From: a virus
IMG/VR virus record: IMGVR_UViG_3300048592_001390
Span: 1-32,458 of that record
Length of the DNA stretch: 32,458 nt
Strand: one strand, 5' to 3'
Position numbers and translations under genes: made by a program. Of this stretch, positions 24,793 to 30,490 are shown piece after piece; within the stretch, counting starts at the first letter, position 1, and each line of letters opens with the position of its first letter. The notes beneath the pieces are model-generated. The model was not told the origin of the DNA and did no database searches. It worked only from the letters and a program-made list of their open reading frames with translations.

Positions 24793-25064
24793 ATGAACCT
24801 CTCGAACATGGACACGCTGGCGAAAGCACTGGCCAACGCCGCGATGACGGTGTTGGTGCGCTCCTGCCGCGAGGAAGTTGCTGGCGCCAGCCACGCGCGC
24901 CTGGACGAGGCCTGGCCGCGATGCGCGCCAAGGCGCGCCCGGTGCTCGACCAACTGCTCGACGAAGCCCGTTCGGCGCCCTGGGTGGCCGAGGCGGCCTT
25001 CGCCGCTGCGGCCCTGGAACTGGCGCAGACCGGCATCGCCGCGCTGAAGGCCTCTGAAGCCTGA
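24793..25064 (+). pseudogene. Small island gene 1, apparently frameshifted
   Basis: The ATG at 24793 (GAGG 8 bases upstream) begins MNLSNMDTLAKALANAAMTV LVRSCREEVAGASHARLDEA in frame 1, after which that frame turns into low-quality Arg/Pro/Ser-rich sequence up to a stop at 25047. From about 24909 the frame one base back becomes protein-like: GLAAMRAKARPVLDQLLDEA RSAPWVAEAAFAAAALELAQ TGIAALKASEA, stopping at 25064. The two parts join sensibly as one helical protein of about 90 residues if one base is dropped. It may be a frameshift mutation, a sequencing error, a programmed -1 shift, or two genes, the second starting at ATG 24921 (47 aa, GAGG 10 bases upstream). I do not recognise the family. 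Confidence 0.5.
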
Positions 25065-25080
25065 ATTTGCTGGCGAACAA

Positions 25081-25113
25081 CGCTTGGCTTCAGTGCGGAA
25101 CAGCGTGTTCATG
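25081..25113 (+). repeat. 33-nt cargo element, copy 2
   Basis: CGCTTGGCTTC-N6-GAACAGCGTGTTCATG, one mismatch to the consensus. It lies 42 bases before ATG 25156. The end of the upstream gene contains CTGAAGCC (25054-25061), a perfect inverted repeat of GGCTTCAG (25086-25093) inside this copy. Confidence 0.9.
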
Positions 25114-25155
25114 TGTCCCGCAACGAGCACATCCACACCATCACGGAGCACCACC

Positions 25156-25407
25156 ATGAGCACGACAGCCGCCAAGCGCCAGGAGATCGTCGACGAACTC
25201 GGCGAGATCCAATCTCAGATCCTGGACCTGGTCGAGCAGGCGCGCGCGCTATTGCGCCGCAACGGACTACAGGGGGCGATGATGCGTGCCGAGTCCTACT
25301 GGATCGCGCATGTCATCACCGCAGTGAGCAACGACCACGGCTACCTCGGCGGATCGATGGTCAGCCTGCAGAACACCATCGACGAGATCAAGAACGACGA
25401 CGACTGA
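25156..25407 (+). CDS. Small island gene 2, helical protein of unknown function (83 aa)
   Basis: This 83-residue protein begins MSTTAAKRQEIVDELGEIQS and continues QILDLVEQARALLRRNGLQG, AMMRAESYWIAHVITAVSND and ends QNTIDEIKNDDD. It is likely all-helical, soluble and acidic at the C-terminus. The start is ATG 25156 with GGAG 7 bases upstream, 42 bases after repeat copy 2. The frame is open further upstream through the repeat, but repeats elsewhere in the island stand in other frames, so the upstream part is not counted as coding. No known family or function recognised; the setting suggests phage or mobile-element cargo. Confidence 0.8.
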   Translation: MSTTAAKRQEIVDELGEIQSQILDLVEQARALLRRNGLQGAMMRAESYWIAHVITAVSNDHGYLGGSMVSLQNTIDEIKNDDD

Positions 25408-25414
25408 GCGCAGC

Positions 25415-25438
25415 GCCGGGTGGGTCATCCCGCCCGGC
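25415..25438 (+). terminator. Strong GC hairpin after island gene 2
   Basis: Arms 25415-25424 and 25429-25438 pair over 10 positions (one G-U pair) around the tetraloop TCAT. It starts 7 bases after the stop codon. There is no T run after it, so it may protect the 3' end of the message or act with Rho rather than be a classical intrinsic terminator. Confidence 0.5.
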
Positions 25439-25454
25439 CAGCCCCGCCGATGTC

Positions 25455-25487
25455 GCTTGGCTTCACCAACGAACAGCGCGTTCATCA
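25455..25487 (+). repeat. 33-nt cargo element, copy 3
   Basis: CGCTTGGCTTC-N6-GAACAGCGCGTTCATC, differing from the consensus only in the last base. It lies 33 bases before ATG 25521. Unlike copies 2, 4 and 5 it has no complementary arm just upstream; the GC hairpin at 25415-25438 precedes it. Confidence 0.9.
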
Positions 25488-25520
25488 CGCGCACATCCAC
25501 ATCAAACCAGGAGCAACACC

Positions 25521-26126
25521 ATGAGCACGATCCAACTGACCTCGACCCAGCACTTCATCCTGGATACCGCCATCAAGCACACCGAGGGGCGCATCGAACA
25601 ATTCCCCGACAACGTCAAAGGCGGCGCGCGATCCAAGGTACTCGATGGCCTCTTCAATCGCGCGCTGATCACGCCCGATGGCGAGGGCTGGCGCGTGGCC
25701 GCCGAGGGCTACGACGCGCTGAACTACCCGCGCCCGGGCATCAACCCGAAGCGCATGTCGGCCTTCGAGGCCAAGCTCGACCAGGTCATCGCCAACGCCG
25801 AGGCGGCGGCGCAGGCCACACCAGACGCCACAACGGACGCCGTGGACGACGTTGCGATGGAAGACGCGGTTGCCAGCGCCGAGGCGAGCTTCGCGGCGAA
25901 CGATGCGCCCCGCGCGCCACGCACCCGCCAGAACAGCAAGCAGGCGGAAGTCCTGCGGATGCTGCGTCGGCCCGAGGGCGCGACGATCAGCCAGATCTGC
26001 GAGAGCACCGGCTGGCAGGCGCACACGGTCCGCGGGACCTTCGCCGGGGCCTTCAAGAAGAAGCTAGGCCTGGTGCTGACCTCCGAGAAAGCGACGGGCG
26101 CGGAACGGGTGTACCGGGTCGCTTGA
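25521..26126 (+). CDS. DUF3489-like winged-helix protein (201 aa)
   Basis: Residues about 137-200 (SKQAEVLRMLRRPEGATISQ ICESTGWQAHTVRGTFAGAF KKKLGLVLTSEKATGAERVY) match the DUF3489 domain, a small helix-turn-helix/winged-helix unit frequent on proteobacterial mobile elements. Residues about 5-70 (STQHFILDTAIKHTEGRIEQ, ARSKVLDGLFNRALITPDG) look like another winged helix. The two are joined by an Ala/Asp-rich, probably flexible linker at about 90-135. DNA binding is inferred from fold; no target is known. ATG 25521 has AGGAG 8 bases upstream and repeat copy 3 before it. It is the largest gene of the island. Confidence 0.88.
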   Translation: MSTIQLTSTQHFILDTAIKHTEGRIEQFPDNVKGGARSKVLDGLFNRALITPDGEGWRVAAEGYDALNYPRPGINPKRMSAFEAKLDQVIANAEAAAQATPDATTDAVDDVAMEDAVASAEASFAANDAPRAPRTRQNSKQAEVLRMLRRPEGATISQICESTGWQAHTVRGTFAGAFKKKLGLVLTSEKATGAERVYRVA

Positions 26127-26151
26127 ACATGATCGAGAAGCCAGGCGGAAA

Positions 26152-26184
26152 CGCTTGGCTTCTCGTTCGAACAGCGCGTTCATG
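26152..26184 (+). repeat. 33-nt cargo element, copy 4
   Basis: Perfect match to CGCTTGGCTTC-N6-GAACAGCGCGTTCATG. It lies 31 bases before ATG 26216. CGAGAAGCCA (26134-26143), just after the previous stop, is a perfect 10-base inverted repeat of TGGCTTCTCG (26156-26165) in this copy, with a 12-base loop. Confidence 0.92.
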
Positions 26185-26215
26185 GGGTCGTTGCCACACG
26201 ACCCGGAGACCTCCC

Positions 26216-26422
26216 ATGAGCACCAATGACCTCTTCACCCGCATCGCCCAGACGCATCTCCACATTGAGACCCTGGAGACGCGCCACCGCGACAGCCTGG
26301 ACTTCCACGACGTGGGCGTCTGGTGCGTGCGCGACGCCCTGCAGGCCGCCTTTGAGGCGGGCGTTGCGGAAGGCCTCCGCCAGGCGGGTCGGATGAAGAA
26401 GGTGGGCAAAGCCAAGCAGTAA
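26216..26422 (+). CDS. DUF6900-like small protein (68 aa)
   Basis: This 68-residue protein begins MSTNDLFTRIAQTHLHIETL ETRHRDSLDFHDVGVWCVRD ALQAAFEAG and ends in a basic tail KKVGKAKQ. The 'LETLETRH.DSLDFHDV.VW...ALQAA..AG' pattern is what I know as DUF6900, a short family of unknown function common on plasmids, integrative elements and phages of Proteobacteria; assignment from memory. ATG 26216 has GGAG 7-8 bases upstream. The last codons (AAAGCCAAGCAG) pair with the next repeat copy, so gene end and element 5 are physically linked. Confidence 0.82.
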   Translation: MSTNDLFTRIAQTHLHIETLETRHRDSLDFHDVGVWCVRDALQAAFEAGVAEGLRQAGRMKKVGKAKQ

Positions 26423-26423
26423 T

Positions 26424-26456
26424 TGCTTGGCTTCCGTCGCGAACAGCGCGTTCATG
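26424..26456 (+). repeat. 33-nt cargo element, copy 5
   Basis: TGCTTGGCTTC-N6-GAACAGCGCGTTCATG, one change in the first base, which still allows a U-G pair with AGCG. It lies 29 bases before ATG 26486. AAGCCAAGCA in the end of the previous gene is a perfect 10-base inverted repeat of TGCTTGGCTT here, separated by only 5 bases that include the stop codon. Confidence 0.92.
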
Positions 26457-26485
26457 CATCCACACCCAACAACACCGAGATCCCC

Positions 26486-26794
26486 ATGATCGAGAGCATC
26501 AAAGTCCGCTTCGCCCGCAAGCCCAGCGATCTGGCCGACGTCCTGGCCAGCCTGCGTTACGGCGACCTTGCGAACTACGTCGACATCGAGTCGCGCCAGG
26601 CCATGACCGAGGCCGAGTACGACGCGTTCACCGGCGCATTGCTGGCCGACCGCGATTGGCTCGCGGGGCGCGGCGGATTTCTGGAGGGCGGCGGGCGCAG
26701 CGTCGTCGAAGTCACCGCGCCCAATCGCACCACGCTCTACGTTGATCCGTCCGGATCGAGCTACGGACGCTACGTGGGAATCCGCGCCGATTGA
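26486..26794 (+). CDS. Small island gene 5, unknown function (102 aa)
   Basis: This 102-residue protein begins MIESIKVRFARKPSDLADVL and has LRYGDLANYVDIESRQAMTE AEYDAFTGALLADRDWLAG, a Gly-rich turn (GRGGFLEGGGRS) and a final beta part (VVEVTAPNRTTLYVDPSGSS YGRYVGI). It looks like a compact soluble alpha/beta protein without membrane segment. The ribosome binding site is weak (CGAGAT before ATG 26486). Small proteins like this recur on plasmids and integrative elements, but I cannot name a family or function. Confidence 0.8.
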   Translation: MIESIKVRFARKPSDLADVLASLRYGDLANYVDIESRQAMTEAEYDAFTGALLADRDWLAGRGGFLEGGGRSVVEVTAPNRTTLYVDPSGSSYGRYVGIRAD

Positions 26795-26803
26795 CTCGGC
26801 GCG
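26783..26803 (+). terminator. GC hairpin spanning the stop of island gene 5
   Basis: CGCGCCGA (26783-26790) and TCGGCGCG (26796-26803) are perfect 8-base inverted repeats around a 5-base loop that holds most of the TGA stop. No T run follows. It is a likely 3'-end stem of the message rather than a classical terminator. Confidence 0.45.
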
Positions 26804-26830
26804 AGAAAGATCGAAGATCGTTCGCAAGAA

Positions 26831-26863
26831 CGCTTGGCTTTGGGGTGGAACAGCGCGTTCATG
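26831..26863 (+). repeat. 33-nt cargo element, copy 6
   Basis: CGCTTGGCTTT-N6-GAACAGCGCGTTCATG, one mismatch (T for C at position 11). It lies 32 bases before ATG 26896. Directly upstream, CGTTC (26819-26823) and GAACG (26828-26832) form a small hairpin with a GCAA tetraloop that overlaps the first two bases of this copy. Confidence 0.9.
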
Positions 26864-26895
26864 GACGCGTCGCCACCCACACCACGGAGTCCTCC

Positions 26896-27267
26896 ATGAG
26901 CCAGACCACCGACATGATCCCCGCCACCCGCAACCAAGGATGGGGCTTCCACGGCACCATGAACGAGCACGCCGAGGCCGCCTGGCCGCTGGCAATGACC
27001 GAAGTCGCCAACGCCACCGGCGAGTCCCTCGAAACGGTCCGGGTTTTCCTCGACAGCCGATTCGGCCGCCACTTCGCGGACGACGTCCTCAACGCCGTTG
27101 AGGAAGGCACGACCCTGGCGGGCGCCATTGAGGCGGCCACGCGCAGGTGGATGGGATGGACGATTGGCCGCCAGACCAGCAAGGACTACGGCATCCCGCG
27201 CGGGTTGCCTTACCTGACTGGCTTTGTGGTCCATTGCGCGATCCTGGACGAAGATCTCGCCGCTTGA
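26896..27267 (+). CDS. Small island gene 6, mobile-element-type protein (123 aa)
   Basis: This 123-residue protein carries GWGFHGTMNEHAEAAWPLAM TEVANATGESLETVRVFLDS RFGRHFADDV, then AGAIEAATRRWMGWTIGRQT and GIPRGLPYLTGFVVHC. The 'AAW..A...VA..TG.....VR.FLDSR.GRHFADDV' and 'RWMGW.IGR' strings recur in proteins I remember from plasmids and integrative elements, always of unknown function. It is soluble, with no catalytic motif visible. ATG 26896 has GGAG 7 bases upstream. Confidence 0.82.
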   Translation: MSQTTDMIPATRNQGWGFHGTMNEHAEAAWPLAMTEVANATGESLETVRVFLDSRFGRHFADDVLNAVEEGTTLAGAIEAATRRWMGWTIGRQTSKDYGIPRGLPYLTGFVVHCAILDEDLAA

Positions 27268-27288
27268 GGGAGCGCAGTCGCGCCTCCC
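27268..27288 (+). terminator. GC hairpin just after island gene 6
   Basis: GGGAGCGC (27268-27275) pairs with GCG-C-CTCCC (27280-27288) with one bulged C and an AGTC loop, starting right after the TGA. It is followed by AATAAAA, not a T run. Probably a 3'-end stem of the message; terminator function is uncertain. Confidence 0.4.
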
Positions 27289-27294
27289 AATAAA

Positions 27295-27327
27295 AGCTTG
27301 GCTTCGGGTAGGAACAGCGCGTTCATG
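27295..27327 (+). repeat. 33-nt cargo element, copy 7
   Basis: AGCTTGGCTTC-N6-GAACAGCGCGTTCATG, one change in the first base. It lies 27 bases before ATG 27355. It is the last copy; no further copy was seen on either strand of the window. Confidence 0.9.
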
Positions 27328-27354
27328 TGCGCACACCCACCACGGAGCACAACG

Positions 27355-27618
27355 ATGCAAGCACGCACCACCGATGAACTCGCCGACGGCCTGCACGCCT
27401 ACCTGACCGGCTACGGCAACCGCGAGCCAGGCAAACTCGACGTCCTGATTGCCTACGATCGCTGGCGCGAAATCGCGCGCGCTGAGCTCGAGCGACGCGC
27501 CCAGGAAGTGATCGGTCGCCTCGATGTCGATACGCTGCAGGCCATCGCCCGCGGGGATTTACAGGTCGAACGCATTGCCCAGCGAGTGCGCAGCGAGCTG
27601 ACTGGCGCGGAGTCATAG
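27355..27618 (+). CDS. Small island gene 7, unknown function (87 aa)
   Basis: This 87-residue helical protein begins MQARTTDELADGLHAYLTGY and continues LIAYDRWREIARAELERRAQ EVIGRLDVDTLQAIARGDLQ and VERIAQRVRSEL. It is Arg/Glu-rich and soluble, with possible coiled coil in the middle. ATG 27355 has GGAG 8 bases upstream and element copy 7 before that; an in-frame TTG further up would extend through the element and is not preferred. It ends 27 bases from the oppositely oriented methyltransferase stop, so the island and the methyltransferase operon converge here. Function unknown. Confidence 0.8.
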   Translation: MQARTTDELADGLHAYLTGYGNREPGKLDVLIAYDRWREIARAELERRAQEVIGRLDVDTLQAIARGDLQVERIAQRVRSELTGAES

Positions 27619-27645
27619 CCAGATCGCGCGTGCGACGAGGTGGCG

Positions 27646-28887
27646 TCAGACCGACGCCGCCTCCGCGCCTGCCTCAACACGCGTCGCGGTCCTCCCCGTG
27701 AACGCCTCCCAGCGGCGCACGATCACATCGGCGTACTTCGGGTCCAATTCCATCAGGCGCGCGACGCGCCCGGACTTCTCGGCGGCAATCAGCGTGGTGC
27801 CGGAGCCGCCAAATGGATCGAGCACCACAGCGCGCGGCCGCGAACTGTTGCGCAGCGCGCGCTCGACCAGTTCGACCGGCTTCATGGTCGGGTGCAGATC
27901 GTTCTTCTGCGGCTTCTTGATCTGCCAGACGTCGCTCTGGTCGCGGTCCCCGCACCAGTGGCGCTCGGCGCCCTCGGGCCAGCCGTAGAGGATGGGCTCG
28001 TACTGGCGCTGGTAGTCGGCACGGCCGAGCGTGAAGGTGTGCTTGGCCCAGATGATGAACGTCGACCAGTGGCCGCCAGCGGCACGGAAGGCGGCCTGCA
28101 GCGCATCCAGCTCGCTCGACGACATCGCGACGTAGATCGCGCCATCGCAGCGCGCGAGCATCGGCGTCAGCGCAGCCAGCAGGAAGTCGTAGAACCCGTC
28201 ACCCAAGTTGTCGTTGAGGATCGCGCGGTCCTTGCCACGCAGCTTGTCCTTGGCGCTGTTGGCGTAGTTCACGTTGTACGGCGGATCGGTGAAGACCATG
28301 GCCACGCGCTCGTCGCCGAGCAGCGCGTCGTAGCTCGCCGCCAGGGTCGCGTCGCCGCACAGCAGGCGATGCGGGCCCATGTGCCAAATGTCGCCGGCGC
28401 GGGACACCGGCGCATCGGACACCTCCGGGACGGCATCCTCATCGGTCTGCCCGGACACCTCTGGCTCGTCGCCAGCCATCAGTTCTGCGAGCGCGTCGGC
28501 GTCGAAGCCGGTGATGTCGAGGTCGAAGCCAGCGTCCTGCAGATCAGCGAGTTCGACCCGCAGGAGATCCTCATCCCAGGTCGCGTTCTCGGCGATGCGG
28601 TTGTCGGCCAGCACCAGCGCGCGGCGCTGCGTCGGCGTCAGATGGTCCAGCACCACGACCGGCACCGTGATGAGCCCAAGTTTCTGGGCCGCGGCCAGGC
28701 GTCCGTGCCCGGCGACGATCACGCCGTCGCTGCCCGCAAGGATCGGGTTGGTGAAACCGAACTCCGCGATGCTGGCGGCGATCTGCGCCACCTGTGCGTC
28801 CGAGTGCTGGCGGGCATTGCGGGCGTAGGGGATGAGCTTGGCGGTCGGCCACGGCTCGATCTTTTCGGCGAGCCAGGAGCGCGTCAT
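27646..28887 (-). CDS. ParB-domain DNA methyltransferase, DPPY type (413 aa)
   Basis: This is a fusion of a ParB/Srx-like N-terminal domain (residues about 15-100, with VIVAGHGRLAAAQKLG) and an S-adenosylmethionine-dependent DNA methylase. DPPYNVNY at 201-208 is catalytic motif IV of adenine-N6 type enzymes, HPTMKPVEL at 332-340 and LDPFGGSGTT at 356-365 are typical of the beta group, where the target motif comes before the AdoMet-binding motif. Such fusions are common next to phage terminase genes; they may protect phage DNA against host restriction or mark it for packaging (inference). ATG 28887 overlaps the stop of the upstream methyltransferase (ATGA). Confidence 0.93.
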   Translation of the reverse strand: MTRSWLAEKIEPWPTAKLIPYARNARQHSDAQVAQIAASIAEFGFTNPILAGSDGVIVAGHGRLAAAQKLGLITVPVVVLDHLTPTQRRALVLADNRIAENATWDEDLLRVELADLQDAGFDLDITGFDADALAELMAGDEPEVSGQTDEDAVPEVSDAPVSRAGDIWHMGPHRLLCGDATLAASYDALLGDERVAMVFTDPPYNVNYANSAKDKLRGKDRAILNDNLGDGFYDFLLAALTPMLARCDGAIYVAMSSSELDALQAAFRAAGGHWSTFIIWAKHTFTLGRADYQRQYEPILYGWPEGAERHWCGDRDQSDVWQIKKPQKNDLHPTMKPVELVERALRNSSRPRAVVLDPFGGSGTTLIAAEKSGRVARLMELDPKYADVIVRRWEAFTGRTATRVEAGAEAASV

Positions 28888-30284
28888 GCGCTGGCTCCGG
28901 CGCGCGCCGCGGCCACGGCATCGAAACTCTCTCCGGTCGCGTGCAGGCGCACCGGCACGTCTGGAAAGGACTGGCGAAAGCGCCGGATCGCCACATCGAC
29001 GTACTGCGGCGCGATCTCGACCGCGCGCGCGACTCGGTTCGTGCGCTGCGCCGCCAGGATCGTCGTGCCTGAGCCGCAGAACGGCTCGAACACGATCTCG
29101 CCCTCAGCCGAGTAGGCCTCGATGACGAACTGCGGCAGCGCCACGGGAAACACCGCTGGGTGGTCGATGCCTTCCCCGATCTTGCCCTTGTGGCGCATGA
29201 CCCGGATGACCGAGTCGGGGATGCGGTGGTCCTGTGTGGGCTGGCCGGCATGGGTCCAACCCCCAACGTCGCCATCCTTGCCGCGCAGTGCAGTGGACGA
29301 GCCGTCCGCGCGCAGGTGCGTTTCTTGCCCGGCGAACTTGCAGGGCACGATCTTGTTCGGCTTGCGCGTGTCGCGGTTGAAATGGAAGATGAACTCGAAG
29401 CTCGGCGCGAGCCGGCCGGCCCAGTCGCCCGGCATGCCCGGGCCCTGGTCCCAGACGTACCAAGCGAAGCGCCGCCAACCCTGGGTGCGCATCCAGCCGA
29501 GCCAGGCATCCCAATAGGGGATGAACTCGTTGTCGCGATGGATGAGGCCGAGGTTGACCAGGACCTGGCCATCGTCGGCCATCGGCAGCGGCGCGAACAC
29601 GCCGCGCATCAGTGCATCCCAATCGGCGATGCCACCGGTGGTGTAGTCGCGCTGGTTGCCGTAAGGCGGCGAGGTGAAACACAACTGTGCCCGGTCATCC
29701 TGCATGAGCGCGGCGATTACGTCGCGGTCGCTGGCGTCGCCGCAAGTGAGGCGATGCGCGCCGAGCAGCCAGACGTCGCCCAGGCGCGATACCGCAACCG
29801 TCGGTGCGTCGGGCACCTGGTCGGCCGCGTCGTCCTCTTGCGGCGCTTCCTCGGTTTCCTCGGGATCCGCGTCCTCGACGTCGGTGAGCAGCGACTGCAG
29901 CTCAGCGTCTTCGAAACCGGTCAGGGCGAGGTCGAACCCGGCCTCGGTGAGGTCAGCGAGTTCCAGCGCCAGCATTTCCTCGTCCCAGCCAGCATCGAGC
30001 GCCAGGCGGTTATCGGCGATCACGTAGGCGCGCTTCTGCGCCGGCGACAGATGGGTCAGCTCGATCACCGGGACGTCGGCCAGCCCCAGCTTGCGCGCGG
30101 CGGCCAGACGCCCGTGACCGGCGATGATGCCGTGGTCGGCATCGACCAGGATCGGCGTGGTCCAGCCGAACTCGGCGATGCTCGCGGCGATCTTGGCGAT
30201 CTGCGCATCGTTATGCGTGCGCGGATTGCGGGCGTAGGGGATCAGCGTCTCGACCTGGCGGTACTCGACGTGGAGCGGATTCAC
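28884..30284 (-). CDS. ParB-domain DNA methyltransferase, TSPPY type (466 aa)
   Basis: Like its downstream partner, this protein starts with a ParB-like domain (IIAGHGRLAAARKLGLADVP at about 53-72) followed by an acidic linker (about 125-160) and a methylase domain. Here motif IV is TSPPYGN at 204-210 and the AdoMet motif is FEPFCGSGTT at 399-408. TSPPY is typical of cytosine-N4 type enzymes, so the two tandem enzymes probably modify different bases. The start is the GTG at 30284, chosen because the ParB domain begins there and upstream sequence in this frame is Arg-rich non-coding; an AGGG lies 11 bases upstream. The two ParB domains are clearly similar, suggesting duplication or shared ancestry. 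Confidence 0.92.
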   Translation of the reverse strand: MNPLHVEYRQVETLIPYARNPRTHNDAQIAKIAASIAEFGWTTPILVDADHGIIAGHGRLAAARKLGLADVPVIELTHLSPAQKRAYVIADNRLALDAGWDEEMLALELADLTEAGFDLALTGFEDAELQSLLTDVEDADPEETEEAPQEDDAADQVPDAPTVAVSRLGDVWLLGAHRLTCGDASDRDVIAALMQDDRAQLCFTSPPYGNQRDYTTGGIADWDALMRGVFAPLPMADDGQVLVNLGLIHRDNEFIPYWDAWLGWMRTQGWRRFAWYVWDQGPGMPGDWAGRLAPSFEFIFHFNRDTRKPNKIVPCKFAGQETHLRADGSSTALRGKDGDVGGWTHAGQPTQDHRIPDSVIRVMRHKGKIGEGIDHPAVFPVALPQFVIEAYSAEGEIVFEPFCGSGTTILAAQRTNRVARAVEIAPQYVDVAIRRFRQSFPDVPVRLHATGESFDAVAAARAGASA

Positions 30285-30310
30285 GCGGATGCGGGCCCTG
30301 AAAATGAAAG

Positions 30311-30336
30311 ACCCGCCGACGAAAGCCGTGGCGGGT
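30311..30336 (-). terminator. Intrinsic terminator/attenuator before methyltransferase operon
   Basis: ACCCGCC (30311-30317) and GGCGGGT (30330-30336) form a 7-base GC stem. On the minus strand it is followed by CTTTCATTTTC, a T-rich tail. The tail ends only about 15 bases before the GTG at 30284, so transcripts coming from the right would be stopped before the methyltransferases unless read-through or antitermination occurs. Confidence 0.7.
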
Positions 30337-30357
30337 GGAGTGGAATCGGTGGGGTAG

Positions 30358-30406
30358 TGCGAACCGGGTGCGAACCTGCGAACCCTGCGAACCTCGGTTC
30401 GCACCC
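30358..30406 (-). repeat. TGCGAACC repeat array with inverted copy
   Basis: TGCGAACC occurs at 30358-30365, 30369-30376, 30377-30384 and 30386-30393, then inverted as GGTTCGCA at 30396-30403. The last two are mirror images around TC, giving an 18-base palindrome. A wider pair, GGGTGCGAACC (30366-30376) and GGTTCGCACCC (30396-30406), is a perfect 11-base inverted repeat. It looks like a protein-binding array or a structured leader. Confidence 0.85.
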
Positions 30407-30490
30407 TGACGCTAGGGAAGCATCGCGCTCGCGCCCCCCGCATGGCACTTCCGGCAGGAAGGACCCCTTTTGCCCCGCGAGCCTCGCGGC

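Noticed and set aside
25084-25155. N-terminal extension of island gene 2 through the repeat (TTG start, MASVRNSVFM...)
   Set aside because: The same repeat occurs in other frames relative to other genes, and a better ATG with GGAG follows it. The shared A-S-x-x-N-S-A-F-M string is a by-product of the conserved DNA.
24733-27327. CRISPR array
   Set aside because: The repeats are regular in sequence but separated by whole genes of 200-600 bases, not by uniform 30-40-base spacers.
24733-27327. Integron attC sites with gene cassettes
   Set aside because: The GAAC...GTTC symmetry is superficially similar, but the elements lie before the genes near the start codons, lack the GTTRRRY core and long R/L stem layout, and no integrase is visible. 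Some other recombination role is not excluded.
27640-29115. Plus-strand open frame opposite the two methyltransferases
   Set aside because: The minus-strand frames contain intact catalytic motifs; this one has Ala/Arg/Val-rich noise and no ribosome binding site.
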